From NCBI RefSeq assembly GCF_029873635.1, contig NC_080420.1, positions 121,404,719 to 121,468,718 on the forward strand: a stretch of DNA of 64,000 bases, given 5' to 3'. This document shows, in pieces, positions 35,374 through 47,605 of the stretch (positions are counted from its first letter, which is position 1; each line of letters starts with the position of its first letter). The notes beneath the pieces are model-generated. The model was not told the DNA's origin. It worked only from the letters and a program-made list of their open reading frames with translations, and did not search any database. The position numbers and the translations under genes are program-made. This DNA comes from Malania oleifera (taxonomy: Eukaryota > Streptophyta > Magnoliopsida > Santalales > Ximeniaceae).

Positions 35374-36013
35374 GATTAGAAACGAAGATTTAAGAAAATT
35401 AGTTTGATTTTATGCCCAGGAAATTAATAATAGAAGTTATTTATCTTTTAAGAAGTTTAATGAAAAAAGTTTAAGGAAAAGAATAGGGACTTACATATGA
35501 TTTTTATTGACCTAGAGAAAGCTTATAATAGAGTAACTATGGTAGGTTTTTGGTGGGTCTTAAAAAAAAAGGGAGTTTGTAGTAGATATATGAAAGTCAT
35601 TAAGAATATGTATGATAGAATAGTAACTAGCGTTAGGACTGTAGGAGGCGAATCTAGAGATTTTCATCACAATAGGTGTACAATCAAGTTTTACTTTGAG
35701 TCATTATCTTTTTATTTTAGTAATTGACAAACTAACTACGAATATCCAAAATAAGATCTCTTAATATGTGTTGTTTGCATATGATATCGTGTTGACTGAT
35801 GATAGTAAAAGCAGAATCGAATCCAAACTAGAACTTTGGAGAGTTACTTTAGAGTCTAATGGGTTCAGAATAAGTATGAATAAGACTAAATATATGAAAT
35901 GTAATTTTAGTAATGTAAGGAATAGCAATAGAGAGAAAATAAAACTTGATATTCAAAAGATTAATAGCATTGATAGATTTAGATATCTTAGATATATTAT
36001 TCAAGCTGAAGGG

Positions 36014-36392
36014 TGTTGGGCTTTTGTGGAGCCTAATTGCGTTAAATCTGGATGATGACCGACCTTTCTTTAATGAGAGATTTCTGTCTTAAGGCTTAGT
36101 CCATATAGCCCATTCGGAACCCTGTGTGCCGCATATAAAATGATTATTTTTGGGTGATTAGGGTAAGCGGTCACACTTCACGAGCGAGCGAGAGAGAGAG
36201 AGCATTGTACCGCCGCACTCTCTGTATTTTTCTTCTTGATAATAGTGAAATCCTTGCAATTCCGTGGATGCAGGCAAAATTACCGAACCACGTAAATACT
36301 GTCTTGTGCGTGTAATTGATTTTTCTTTGGCGTGTATTTCTTTTCTATTTTATTTCTCACAAGTTTCGGGAATTTGTTGTTAATTCCCAACA
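36014..36392 (+). mobile_element. Small solo LTR (379 bp) inside RTE copy C
   Basis: Starts TGTTGGGCTT and ends AATTCCCAACA, a clear terminal inverted repeat. Five-base duplications AAGGG flank it at 36009-36013 and 36393-36397. Copia-type or TRIM-type by length and by the conserved CGTGG...CCACG block at 36262-36292. A GA-rich patch lies at 36183-36200. There is no internal domain, so it is a recombination remnant. Confidence 0.9.
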
Positions 36393-37390
36393 AAGGGAAA
36401 ATTAAAAAAATGTAGTTTATAGAATAAAACTAAACTGGGTAAAATGAAGGAGTGTGTCAACTGTGTTCTCTGATCATAGAATACCCTTAAAATTAAAAAT
36501 AAAGTTTTATAAGATGGCTATAAGGTCACTTATGTTTTATAGTTCTGAATGTTGGACAACTAAAAAACATGTACAAAAAATAAAAGTTGTTGAAATGTAA
36601 ATGTTAAGGTGGATGAGTGGTTTAACATTAAAAGATAAAGTAAAAAATGAACATATACGTAATAATTCAGGCATAACACTGATTGAAAACAAGATAAGGA
36701 AGGGACAATTTTGATGGTTTGAACATTTGAAACACATGCCTAGTAGGACACCAGTAAGGAGAAGTGAGTTAGTTATTGTGTCTAATATGAAACGGGTAAG
36801 GGTAGGCTTGGAATGAGGTAGTGAGAAAGGATTTATTAACCCTTAATCTAATAGAGGAAAACGTTCTTGATCAAGTGAATTGGTGAAAAAAGAATTCATG
36901 TAAACGAGTCCACCTAGTGGGACTTAAACCTTAGTGTTATTGTATAAAAACAAGGAAAAATAGTGAGGTAGCTAATAAGAAACCTTTGAAAGAGATTTTT
37001 TGTATTTTAATTTCTAACTCAATACCTCTACTACTAATTAAAGGACCTAGGTCAGCTCTTCCCAAACAAAATCTTTTTCCTTTTTTATTAAAATATCAAT
37101 TTTAAAATTCAAATCCATTTAGATGAAGCATGAAAATGTAAAATGCATTCAAACAAAAATTTTAAAAAAAAATGACTATGTTAGCCTTCTCCATAACTTT
37201 ACAAATATACATCTCCAATATGATGTGGTTCACTTTTGAACTCACTCAAATGATCACTAAAACTTGATATGTCATTATTTTCTTAACACTACAGCAAGCT
37301 ATTCTTCTATTGGGCCCTTTTTTTGTATTTTTGAATAACAATGATAACAATAATTGCTACATTGGCAAAATTATTTTTTATTTAGAAACC

Positions 37391-37418
37391 AATAATAATA
37401 ATAATAATAATAATAATA

Positions 37419-37463
<45 letters not shown>
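37391..37463. repeat. (AAT)n-(ATT)n back-to-back microsatellite
   Basis: Thirty bases of AAT repeat run directly into about 43 bases of its complement, so either strand can fold into a hairpin with almost no loop. Confidence 0.95.
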
Positions 37464-38083
37464 GTTGTTATTGTTGTTGCAATCGCAACTTGGAAACGAG
37501 CACACCTCCAACTCTACATATAAAATAGCAGTACTAGTGCATACCAATCTAGAGAGAGAGAGAGAGAGATGCAAGAGTGATTTACACATGATATTGGAGT
37601 TTTTTGTTACTTAATTACAAGTCAGCCGCATTACTTGTTTGTCTATCTATTTATCAATTCGGATGAAATATATTCTCTATATAATACATCCCTCCTCCAT
37701 TATTTAATTTCTTCCTTTCTATCTTGGTATTCCAATCTAGACTTTTTACGTAAAAATTACATACTTTAAATGTCGAAATATTGCCAAAGGATTTCTTATT
37801 CTATTTTATTAGTATGCATAAATTATATTACAATTTTTTAAATAAAATTCAAGTAATAGATTTATAATATTACACAACATTAAATATTTATTTTATATAC
37901 TCTCACTCAAATACCCAATTCCAATCCGGTCAACATTGGATGATTGGTTTATTGTAGCTGTCGCCATTACTTATCATAATAAAATCCAATATGAATTTGA
38001 GATAGAGAGAGGATCAGGAGGGAGTGAAAAGTTGATCAAGAAGTAGTCAGTTTCTTATAGTGTGATGACACATGCTTAGGATT

Positions 38084-38186
<103 letters not shown>

Positions 38187-38626
38187 CACACCAATTATTA
38201 TTATATAAAGGCATTAATTATTAGAGGTTGGTCGACGTCAAGAAATAATTTCGGTCTTTTTTTTGTTTCTTTTTGACTATGCTAGAATAGCAATATATGT
38301 TTAAAAAATAAAAAAAATTATAATATAAAATTATATATATATATGTATATATATATATTCTATTTTTATGTATCAATAAATCATCAAGATAAAAATCTCA
38401 CTTTATAAATTATCAAGATAATTGTTGTGTAGGCATTCAAAAAGGTCTTGGGATACTAAAGGACTTGTAGGACACATGTATGGACACTCTATATCTGCAC
38501 AAGGTGTTTCTTGCCAGAACGCACATACAAGTGGCACCTCTCCAAGTCATACATGAATAGACAAACATAACTTAGGAGAATTCCTTGTGCCCTGCCGAGA
38601 AGGTCACTAGATCCTCTACATAGATG

Positions 38627-38985
38627 AAAAGAGAGTTTAGACCTTTCAGATATCTAAACAAGAGAACTCAGTAAATAAACATAGTGATGACTAGTTTCTT
38701 ACAAGCATCGGAGCTATCAAAAAGCACACAAAGTTAAACCAGGTTAGCTACACTAAGTAGAAAACTTACTAAAAAGAGAGTTTAAGCTCTCCAAATATCT
38801 AAACAAGAGATCTCAATAAATAAACATAGTGATGACTAGTTTCTTACAAGCATTGAAGCCATCAAGAAGCACACAAAGTTAAACAAGGTTAGCAGGAAGC
38901 TCACTAAAAAGAGAATTTAGGCTCTCCGGGTATCTAAACAAGAGACCTCAATAAATAAACATTGTGATGACTGGTTTTTTACAAA
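38627..38985. repeat. Tandem repeat of 135-145 bp, three units
   Basis: Units begin AAAAGAGAGTTTA at 38627 and 38772 and AAAAGAGAATTTA at 38907. Shared landmarks are ATCTAAACAAGAGA, TAAATAAACAT and TGATGACT. The last unit is cut short. Part of an unidentified repeat; no coding frame. Confidence 0.85.
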
Positions 38986-40163
38986 ATTCTAACCTAGTCA
39001 TTGTGTTGAATAATCTATGTTTGGTAAGCCTAAGCAATCTCAAAACACTATAACACCTCTTTCTCACACTCCTTCCGAGCTCTCTATGCCACTGTCAATG
39101 CAAGGTCGACTAAGCCTAATCGAGCTCCACCTTCAAAGCAATAACAATAGCCTCCTCATCAAAAAGCCTCTAAATCAACCCTAATTTAAAGGACGTAGAC
39201 TAGTCATAATGATCATGAACATCACAATTCTCATTACATTAGATGCAAGTCATCATCTGCCAATCTAAGGCCTTCTAACTAGTGGCCACCATTCAGTTCA
39301 CCACAACCATAAAGGCCTCACCATCCCAAAATGGCCAACAAACTTTAACAGTTTATAATCATAGCATAGGAGAACTTCAAGAAAAAAGCTACAAAACTCT
39401 AGGGAAATGGAATTATATGTCATAAGTCAACCTCAAAGTGTGTTGTGCTAGTTGCTTATGGGAGTAGTCTTGGAGGACTTCTAGAGTAAAGGACAAGCCA
39501 AGCCCACCCATAGTTGGCCATATGCAACAATCATTTGTACAACCTATCAAGAGAAAGTAACTGAGGATATAACATATATAATAACCTCCCTGGTCACACG
39601 TGAACAGTTGGACAAATAAGATGTTAGTCCCAAGGTTTTAATCATAGTTTTGATTATGACAAAAGCAATGAGAAGTTCTAAGTATTTGTGCAAGTGTTTT
39701 TGGATGCGTAGATAGAAATTTTTGAGAGAAAGATGAAATTCTCAAATATGCATAGATTTTGAGATCCAAGTGGAATCCTAGGTTGAAGAGGAAGAATAAA
39801 TTCATAAATTGAACAGAATGAACCAAGGAAGGAAGTTTTCACTTCTCTCAGGGCTAAGTAAGTTTATGGAGTGTGTTAGTTTCGAAGAAAAGTTTTAGAG
39901 TCATGCTCTCATAATTTTGCAATTTTACATTAGATTTCACTTGATATTTGTTTCTTCAAAAAGAACCGACAAGAGCATTTTTATCATTTGCTTTTTAAAT
40001 CCTAGCCAAATGCTCCAGATTTTAAGTTATCATAAAAAATGACTTGTGTATAAAATTTCACATCAAATGGAGGTCATTTGATTGGTTTTTCGAAAAAAGA
40101 AATCAAAATAGCAAAAGTTGCATATGTGTCACTTAAAATTCATTTTCTCTTAGTATGAGATTT
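38986..40163. other. Spacer, no gene recognised
   Basis: Mixed non-coding sequence with short broken frames. I see no element border or RNA gene. Confidence 0.45.
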
Positions 40164-40168
40164 TTTTT

Positions 40169-42176
40169 TGTAGAAACCTGGAAAATTTAATTTATGAAAA
40201 TAATAAAGGAAAAAAGGAAAAGAGAAGGGAAAATAAAATTTGAAGGGGTACACAACAGGGACTTGTCGACAAGCGTAGAGGAGATCTTGAGAGGGGGAAT
40301 TTCAGACCATTAAGGGTTCGTCAATGAACGTCCTTCTTTGACTCTTCAATGAGTACACGTGTCTCGTCGACAAGGACACATGGCCAGCAGCCTATATATA
40401 GGCTAAAATCACATTTTCAGCAGAAAAAATCACTCTCCCTCACTTTCTCTCCCTAGGTTTCGGCCTAACCCCCTTCTCTCTTCAATTTTGGCTCCGTTTT
40501 AGCCTATTTCGATGATCAGAAACCACCATGAGGATCTAGAGATTATTCTCTACAAGTTAAGCGGAACAAATTGTTAATTTGGGGTACTTGGGCATCACTC
40601 CAAAATCAGGGTAAGGAATTTATTTTTGAGTTTTGTTAATTGTTTAAGGAATATGGGTTAAGGAATGTTAAATAGAGAATGTTTTTGTGTTTAATGTGAT
40701 TGGATTAGGGTTTATAAATATAGGGATTTTTGCATGCACGCTGCAGGTGCAGATTAGGATTCCTGTGGGCTTATTTTCAAGAAGCAGGTAAGGGAAATAT
40801 GTTATGCCAGTTATTTTAGTATATATATATAGTTATGTGCTTTCAAAATATGATTTTTGGGATAATTTAGAAGTATGACATTGTGGTTATGAAATTATGT
40901 ATTTTCAGAATAATTCAGAAATCTAGATTTCAGGAAAACAGATTATATATATTTCTTATACAGAGGAAAAATACAGATTATAGTATATGAGTTTATTTAA
41001 TTGTGTGGCGTGAGAACTATCAGTTTAGTATAGAGTTTTACATAGTTTTTACAGAACCATGATTATATGGTTTTTACAAAATCATGCTTATACAGTTTTA
41101 TAGAACCATAATTATTTAGATATTACAGAACCATGAAATACAGATATTACAGAATCATGGTATTATAGATATTATAGAATCATGGTTATTTCAGTTATAT
41201 AGAATCATGGTTATTTCAGTTATACGGAATCATGGTAAAATAGTAATATACAGACATAGTATTATATAGTATCAGATCCTTGATGAATCAGAACATATTA
41301 CAGAACACGGTACCGTAACTAATACAGTATAGATAGTGCAACCACACATCTCAGATAGAGTGTGGAATGACAGTTGATTATGCCCAAAGGAGAGACAAAG
41401 AGCTCCCTGGCAGTCAGGACCAAGTTGAGCGGGCCAATCGTACTATAGAGGTTTACAGTTTGACTTAATTTGGTAGGCCAGGCAGAGTAAAGCCCAGCCC
41501 GCGGGCCGCACACCCGAGCATGCAAGGTCAATTCATGCATACAGTTATCCATTTAGGGAAGTTTTTACAGTTATATATGTATGTAGATTTACAGAATATA
41601 GAAACTATAAATATTATAGTTAAAAGTATGATTAAATAGAAAATTCAAAAACACTTGTATTTTAAGTGACATAGGTGTGAGTTATGATATGTCTTACCCT
41701 AAAACGTTATCTCAGTTACAGCTTGATTAGTAAATGTATTATTCATGTAAACTCATATGTCACACACAGGTAATAACATATTTCTTTTTACTGAGAGGTG
41801 TCTCACCCCAAAAATTCAAACATTTCAAAAAATCCAAACCGACGTGCGGAACGAGCTTTAAAATAGAGGGGACTTTAGTACTACCCTAGCTGTAGGGTAA
41901 GTGTTTTATTGAGAGAAGTATTTTGAGCAGTCCCTAGGAGTTCTTGTGGATTTTAGGGAGATGCATATGTATATTTTTGGGAAATACTAAAACTCTGGTA
42001 TCGTAAAAGGTTTAAGTATTTTATGTTTTCCGCTGCATAGATGGTATGATTTATGAACAAGTATCCTCAGTGCCACTTTGGGTCCGAGACATTATTGTGA
42101 AAATCATTATGGGTATCAGAGTAATAAATGTTGTTGCAAAAAAAAAAAAAATGGTAGAAATTTGGGGGTCGTCACA
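40169..42176 (+). mobile_element. Solo LTR of Tekay-like gypsy family
   Basis: Starts TGTAGAAACCTGG and ends GGGGGTCGTCACA, 2008 bp. Its start resembles the minus-strand solo LTR at 14535-16544. Palindromic CGTCGAC motifs lie at 40260-40380, upstream of a TATATATA site at 40393. The LTR-typical CTGAGAGGTGTCTCACCCC is at 41790. Flanking TTTTT at 40164-40168 and 42177-42181 fits a target repeat but is weak, being a T-run. Confidence 0.8.
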
Positions 42177-42699
42177 TTTTTAATCAAACAAAAAGAATTT
42201 CTAAAAACTAGACTCCTGTAGATTTAATTTGACATATTACATGTATGTTTTGGACTAGTATATTATGCACGATAATTTATTAAATATAGACTTTTTTATA
42301 CTATTAGGATTTTCTTTCTAAACTCTGACAAGCTCTACTATTTTGCCCTTTTCTCTCTATATAGTTATCCAATTGACTTGATTCTTTTTTTAAATAAACC
42401 TAGTTTCAAAAAAGAATTTTTTGACACGTAACCCATTGTATTTGGACATGTATACTAGCCTTAGAAAATTTTTAAATTGACTAACCGAATCTGGCAGCAG
42501 TCCTTTTCATTGTTTGATATTTGTTTAGTAAGTGAATTATATCTCATGATGCTTATATCCAAATTAGTTTAAACTTGTTTTTTTTTAAACTATGCTCATT
42601 TATATTAAATATTTTTTGTATAATTTATAAGCAATTGTGACATTTTTTTTGAATTTCAAAATAAAACTATGTGAATTGTCAGAAATGTCTCGTAGCTAT

Positions 42700-43410
42700 C
42701 AGCATAATGTTGGAGTGACTTAAAGTGTGTCATTATGAAGATCAAATGGCTAGTAGAATTTGTTGGCTATAAAAGGAGGTCTTCAAGGCGTTTCAATGCA
42801 ACAAGAAGTATCACACTTTGAACTCTCATTCTCTCATAAGATTTCAAGTTTTCTTTGAGATTAGAAGAGTTCTTGTGCTTGTATTTTCATATCTAGTCTA
42901 TCAAGGGACTTTAATTTCGTGTACACATCTATGTTGTAATAAGATTATTGAGTTGATCTTTCTAGCTCGGATTGGAGTCAAGTTAGGGCTCCGAGTTGTT
43001 GAGCTTTCAAGCTTGGGGTGAATCAAGTTTGGTTCGGTTGTACAGGAAATGTTGAGCTCGCCCATCGCAAAGGAGCCTCCAATTGGGAGTTTTTACTCCG
43101 GTTCATTATTGGAAGGTGTTAAAAAGAAGGATCTTACAAACGGGTGGACACAGCTAAGTTATCGGACCACAATAAAAATCCCGGTACATTCCTCTCTATT
43201 TTTCTTATTTATAATTTAGTTACATTATTTGTATTGTACTTGATTACTTATCTTCAGCACTTTAAATACTTGTGATAGTCCACTTGTGCTACATCAATGA
43301 ACCTATTTAGCATTTATATATTGATACTTTGTGTTTTACTTGCCAAACATAGTAGTTTTCAAAAATACACACACTTAACCAAAAAATACTATTCACCCCA
43401 CCACCACCCC
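42700..43410 (+). mobile_element. Probable Sirevirus-like copia LTR remnant
   Basis: A TATA-like CTATAAAAGG at 42768, a transcribed-looking region, then GGACCACAATAAAAATC and finally ACTATTCACCCC followed by a C-run, a layout seen in LTR regions of some plant copia elements. No primer site or target repeat was found, so borders are approximate. Confidence 0.35.
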
Positions 43411-43721
43411 CCCCGGGCCCCGCGGCCCTAATGCAAGACCATAAACACATTTTCATAATACCTCAAGAGAATACCTGATTTCTCGCCATGGAATTCTCCA
43501 AAGTTCTCCTAATAAGTAGTGAAGAGCATAATAAAGATACACTTAGCTAGGCTAATAAAAAACTCTCCCTATCTCCATACGGACTTCACCTACCAACTTA
43601 GGCATTAGGAGGTTTTCTCGGAGCCTTGTTCTATTAGCCTTGTGTGTTCTTGGGTGCACATGGAGATAGGGGAGGAAAATCACAAAGCTCAAGCTCTAGG
43701 GCATCCTAACTAAAAATACCT

Positions 43722-44250
43722 CAACAGTAAACATTGCCTTAAGTATTGGTATTTGTTAGATATCACACAGGTCATTCCTAATATATAAATAAATGTGTAA
43801 ATATGTATGTGTGTGTGTGTGTATAAAAGATCAAGATAATGCTTAGGTGCCACAATATGTTTGCTACAAATTTATCATTGATAGTAAAGAATTTCTTATT
43901 AAAAGTAATCACTTACAATCTCCAATTCTATATTTTTTTTAGTAGAAAGGGGAACCATGACCTTTTAGCTATTGACTAAAAAAAAAAAACTTGGTGATGA
44001 TGTGATTAATCATGGTTTCATTATTGAATAAGCCTTTATTAAATGATGAAATGTTTTAACTCTAATAGTCATAAATCTCTCTCTTAGAAGCACAACAATC
44101 TCCATTTTTTTATGTTGGTCGAAATATGACACTAGCATGGTCTCAATCCCATATATAGTAGTTGATATAGGGCATTTTGTCACACTAGGAAGCCTCTATG
44201 TGGCTTGATTAGAGAAGATTATAACATGTCTTACATAAGTGCAAAGGTCA
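43722..44250. repeat. Dispersed duplicate, first copy
   Basis: Similar in the same order to 46270-46790: AAACATTGCC, a GGTATTT(G/A)TTAG stretch, an A-run followed by ACTTG(G/A)TG(G/A)TGAT, AATCATG, ATGTTTnAAC and ACACATCTCTCTT-like sequence. Much diverged, with small indels. Confidence 0.6.
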
Positions 44251-44862
44251 CAATTCTAGAAAGTGGGATAAGTCATTCCCCCTTTAAGTAAACCACTACC
44301 CATGAACCATGAAGAGAAAACCGTAAGCATGAACATGGTGTGGGGTGATCAACATAAAGAAATTATTGCCTCAATCCCAATATTACTTATAAATTGAGAG
44401 ATCCTCAATGAAACTTAAATACCTTTAGTAATTGGCATTCCTTCATTCTCCCTTTTTAAAAAACTCCTATGAACTTAAAGGCCTTCATTCAATGAAGTTA
44501 TGCAGTATTCTTACCCAAAAATACACAATGAAGTGGAAGAATATTGTATAAAATTGTTACTAGTTTACACACACACACATACATACATGTATAGGAGTTT
44601 TGAAGAGCAAACTGCCCACTCATCCTTTCCTACGTGTAATGGCATACATCAAATAGTAGATATTCATTCTCCTATGTGTGACCCAATGCCCAATTACGAA
44701 GTTATCACTCCATGCCGCTTATTATATTTAAACTTCATGCATGTGGAGATGTTGTGACTATAGCCAAACAAATCATAAGACAACTCAAGTGAGTTGATGC
44801 AAGAAATCACATTATTTAATAAATTTTTGTACTTAACAAAAGGAGCTTAAATTGACTAGCTT

Positions 44863-45507
44863 TGTTGTAAATAATGATCGGATATAAGACGCACAGTGGA
44901 ATAAAAACGCAACAAGAAAATCAATCACAACCAATAAACAAAAAATAACAAGCACAACAACAAGATTTACGTGGTTAGGCAAAGCCTACATCCACGAAAG
45001 TAATGGCACAAGAATTTCACTAAGCAAATATCAAAGTACACAATATACTTCTCAAATGATCACTCTCTATGTCAACACGTACACCCAGAATGACATATAT
45101 AACAGTCCCTCGAAAGTTTCCCTCCAATTACCCAACCACTCCAACGTTCAAATTCAAAATTCAAAAAAAATGCTCGCATCCCAGAAACACTCTTTGACGA
45201 GAACTGGAGATTGGTCGATGAGACAAAGAAGGACACTCGTCGACTAGTCTGGCCACTTGTCGACGATCCTTTAAATCAACTCTCACTATCTCAAAAACTC
45301 TAAATTTTCCTTACTCTTGGGATCTACTTGTCAACGAGCATAGGGCACTCATCGACGAGTCCTTGCTGTGCAACCCCTTTCCTTCCTTTGTTTATGAAAC
45401 TCCAAGTATAAGAGTCACACCTTAAACAACAATCTCTTATGAGTTCCAACTGCTCCCCCTTGAGTGGAAACTGTATCCCTTATGGGAGTAAACTCAATTC
45501 CCCAACA
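44863..45507 (-). mobile_element. Copia-type LTR remnant
   Basis: On the minus strand it can be read from TGTTGGGGAATTG to TTTACAACA. It holds a near-perfect hairpin at 44970-44996 and a cluster of GTCGACGAG-type motifs at 45190-45365. A purine-rich AAGGGGGAGCA (45452-45463, minus strand) could instead be a polypurine tract, which would move the border. No target repeat found. Confidence 0.45.
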
Positions 45508-45753
45508 GTTGCTCAAGCGGGTCTTACCACTGTCATCTTACGTGCCTCTGATTGCATTCCACGTGCCTCCGAACCAATTTTACCTCCCACATTTTGACCC
45601 TATTCGGATCCATCTCGGGCCTAGATGATCCTTATTGGCCTCAGCCGCACACTTGATCCTCTAACTGTTAGCATGTCAGAAGAATTAGTTTCACGGCTCG
45701 ACTTTTACGATGTCACTCACCCAGAATTATGAACCATTGAATTTGATAATAAT

Positions 45754-46220
45754 TGTTGGGGATCAAGGATCAACAATTACACCACAAAAAAAAAAAAAAC
45801 AAACAAACAAGAAATAAATACCAAGATTTAACGTGGTTCGGCCTAAACTGACCTACGTCCATGGAGCACACCAATCTTCACTAAAAATTAGGAGAAAATA
45901 CAAGGAGGAGAAGGAGGAGGCAACTGCCCTCCACTCAACTCAACTCTCTTTCTCTCTAACACACACCTCTCACTCTCTCACCTTCTTCAACTCAATTACA
46001 CTCACACATTTTACACGCACACACATCTTCATTTATAGTCATGAATGGAATGGAGAGAAATGGTAGGTGGTAGTGAGATTCAATGAAGATGAGTTGGGGT
46101 TGGTGGAAGTGACAGGCACCAACATTATAGCTCAACAATACTGGCACTCTATAGCTCAACAATATTGGCACCTTCTCTACAACTCATCAATGTTGGCACC
46201 GTCTCCACTATAGCTCAACA
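45754..46220 (-). repeat. Copia LTR, same family as 63057-63501
   Basis: Minus strand: starts TGTTGAGCTATAG, ends TTGATCCCCAACA, then a decayed primer site TTATTATCAAA. It contains short repeats of TTGAGCTATAG and the conserved block at 45832-45864. The element body to its left (45508-45753) is short and has no domains. Confidence 0.7.
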
Positions 46221-46269
46221 AAAACATGAAAATCACTTATGCCCCTACGCGTTTGTGTTTATGTTTACA

Positions 46270-46790
46270 TAAACATTGCCATAAGTATGTCCTGGTATTT
46301 ATTAGCATCACAAGTCATTCATAAAGATCCATGTTTAACCATCTACCATCTCCTTCAAAATAAAAGGTAAAATTTTATGGTGTATTGAATATATCGTTTT
46401 GGACAGAATATATCGTAATCATCTAACGAGAAAGATTATCAAAATCAAATCAAATCTATCTTATAAATAGTAATAATATATCAAATACAAACATCAAAGA
46501 ATCTCTCAAAAGTAAAATCTTGCAGCCTTTTTTATTTTTATTTTGAGGAAGGGGAAGCAACACCTTTTGGCCATTAAAAAAAAAAAAAAAACTTGATGGT
46601 GATATCACCAATCATGCTTTCATGACTTAGACATGCATTTGATAATGGAGAAATGTTTCAACCCCAATGGCCACACATCTCTCTTGAGAATCACAACGTT
46701 CTCTTCTCTATCTTTTGGTGTTATTGGAAATATGACACAAAGCATGGTCCCAATTCCCAAACCCTCCAATTCATGTGCAGCATAATCCAA
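46270..46790. repeat. Dispersed duplicate, second copy
   Basis: Counterpart of 43722-44250 in the same orientation, about 2.55 kb away. Confidence 0.6.
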
Positions 46791-46877
46791 AGAAAGTCAC
46801 ATCACTACACTCCCATAAAACGACACCATTTAGCAAGGAGATGCCATTATATAGTTGCAATTGCAGTTAGCCGTTAA

Positions 46878-47600
<723 letters not shown>

Positions 47601-47605
47601 TATGT

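Larger units (their letters stand above)
34650..36943 (+). mobile_element. RTE-type LINE, copy C, interrupted twice
   Basis: 5'-truncated RTE copy starting just before the RT domain (SGKSIGSNKISIEVWK) and running to a tail near TTAGTGTTATTG. The catalytic box reads FAYD instead of FADD. It is cut by an L1 3' end (35125-35373) and by a solo LTR (36014-36392); on removal of each, the RTE sequence rejoins. Host repeat sequence flanks it. A weak ATAAA repeat may be its target duplication. Confidence 0.85.
32975..37275. repeat. Tandem repeat of about 440 bp, nearly three units, opened by insertions
   Basis: Unit 1 is 32975-33415 and unit 2 starts at 33416. Unit 2 is opened by the L1 at 33690-34403 and resumes, running to about 34650. 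After the RTE copy, unit 3 starts at 36945 and stops near 37275. Shared landmarks are GGGGATGnAnCCAATGA, CTATTTATTAAAGGA-like, AAGCATAAAAATGTA and CATCTTGAATCT. Divergence between units is substantial. Confidence 0.8.

Noticed and set aside
37310..37589. Asn- and Tyr-rich frames on both strands, prion-like in composition
   Set aside because: They translate the AAT/ATT microsatellite.
38627..38985. CRISPR-like array
   Set aside because: Only three units of 135-145 bp, without short repeats separated by unique spacers, in a plant nuclear context.
42708..43350. A host gene promoter with TATA box at 42768 and a 67-codon frame at 42818
   Set aside because: The downstream sequence fits a copia LTR layout better, and the short frame has no homology that I recognise.
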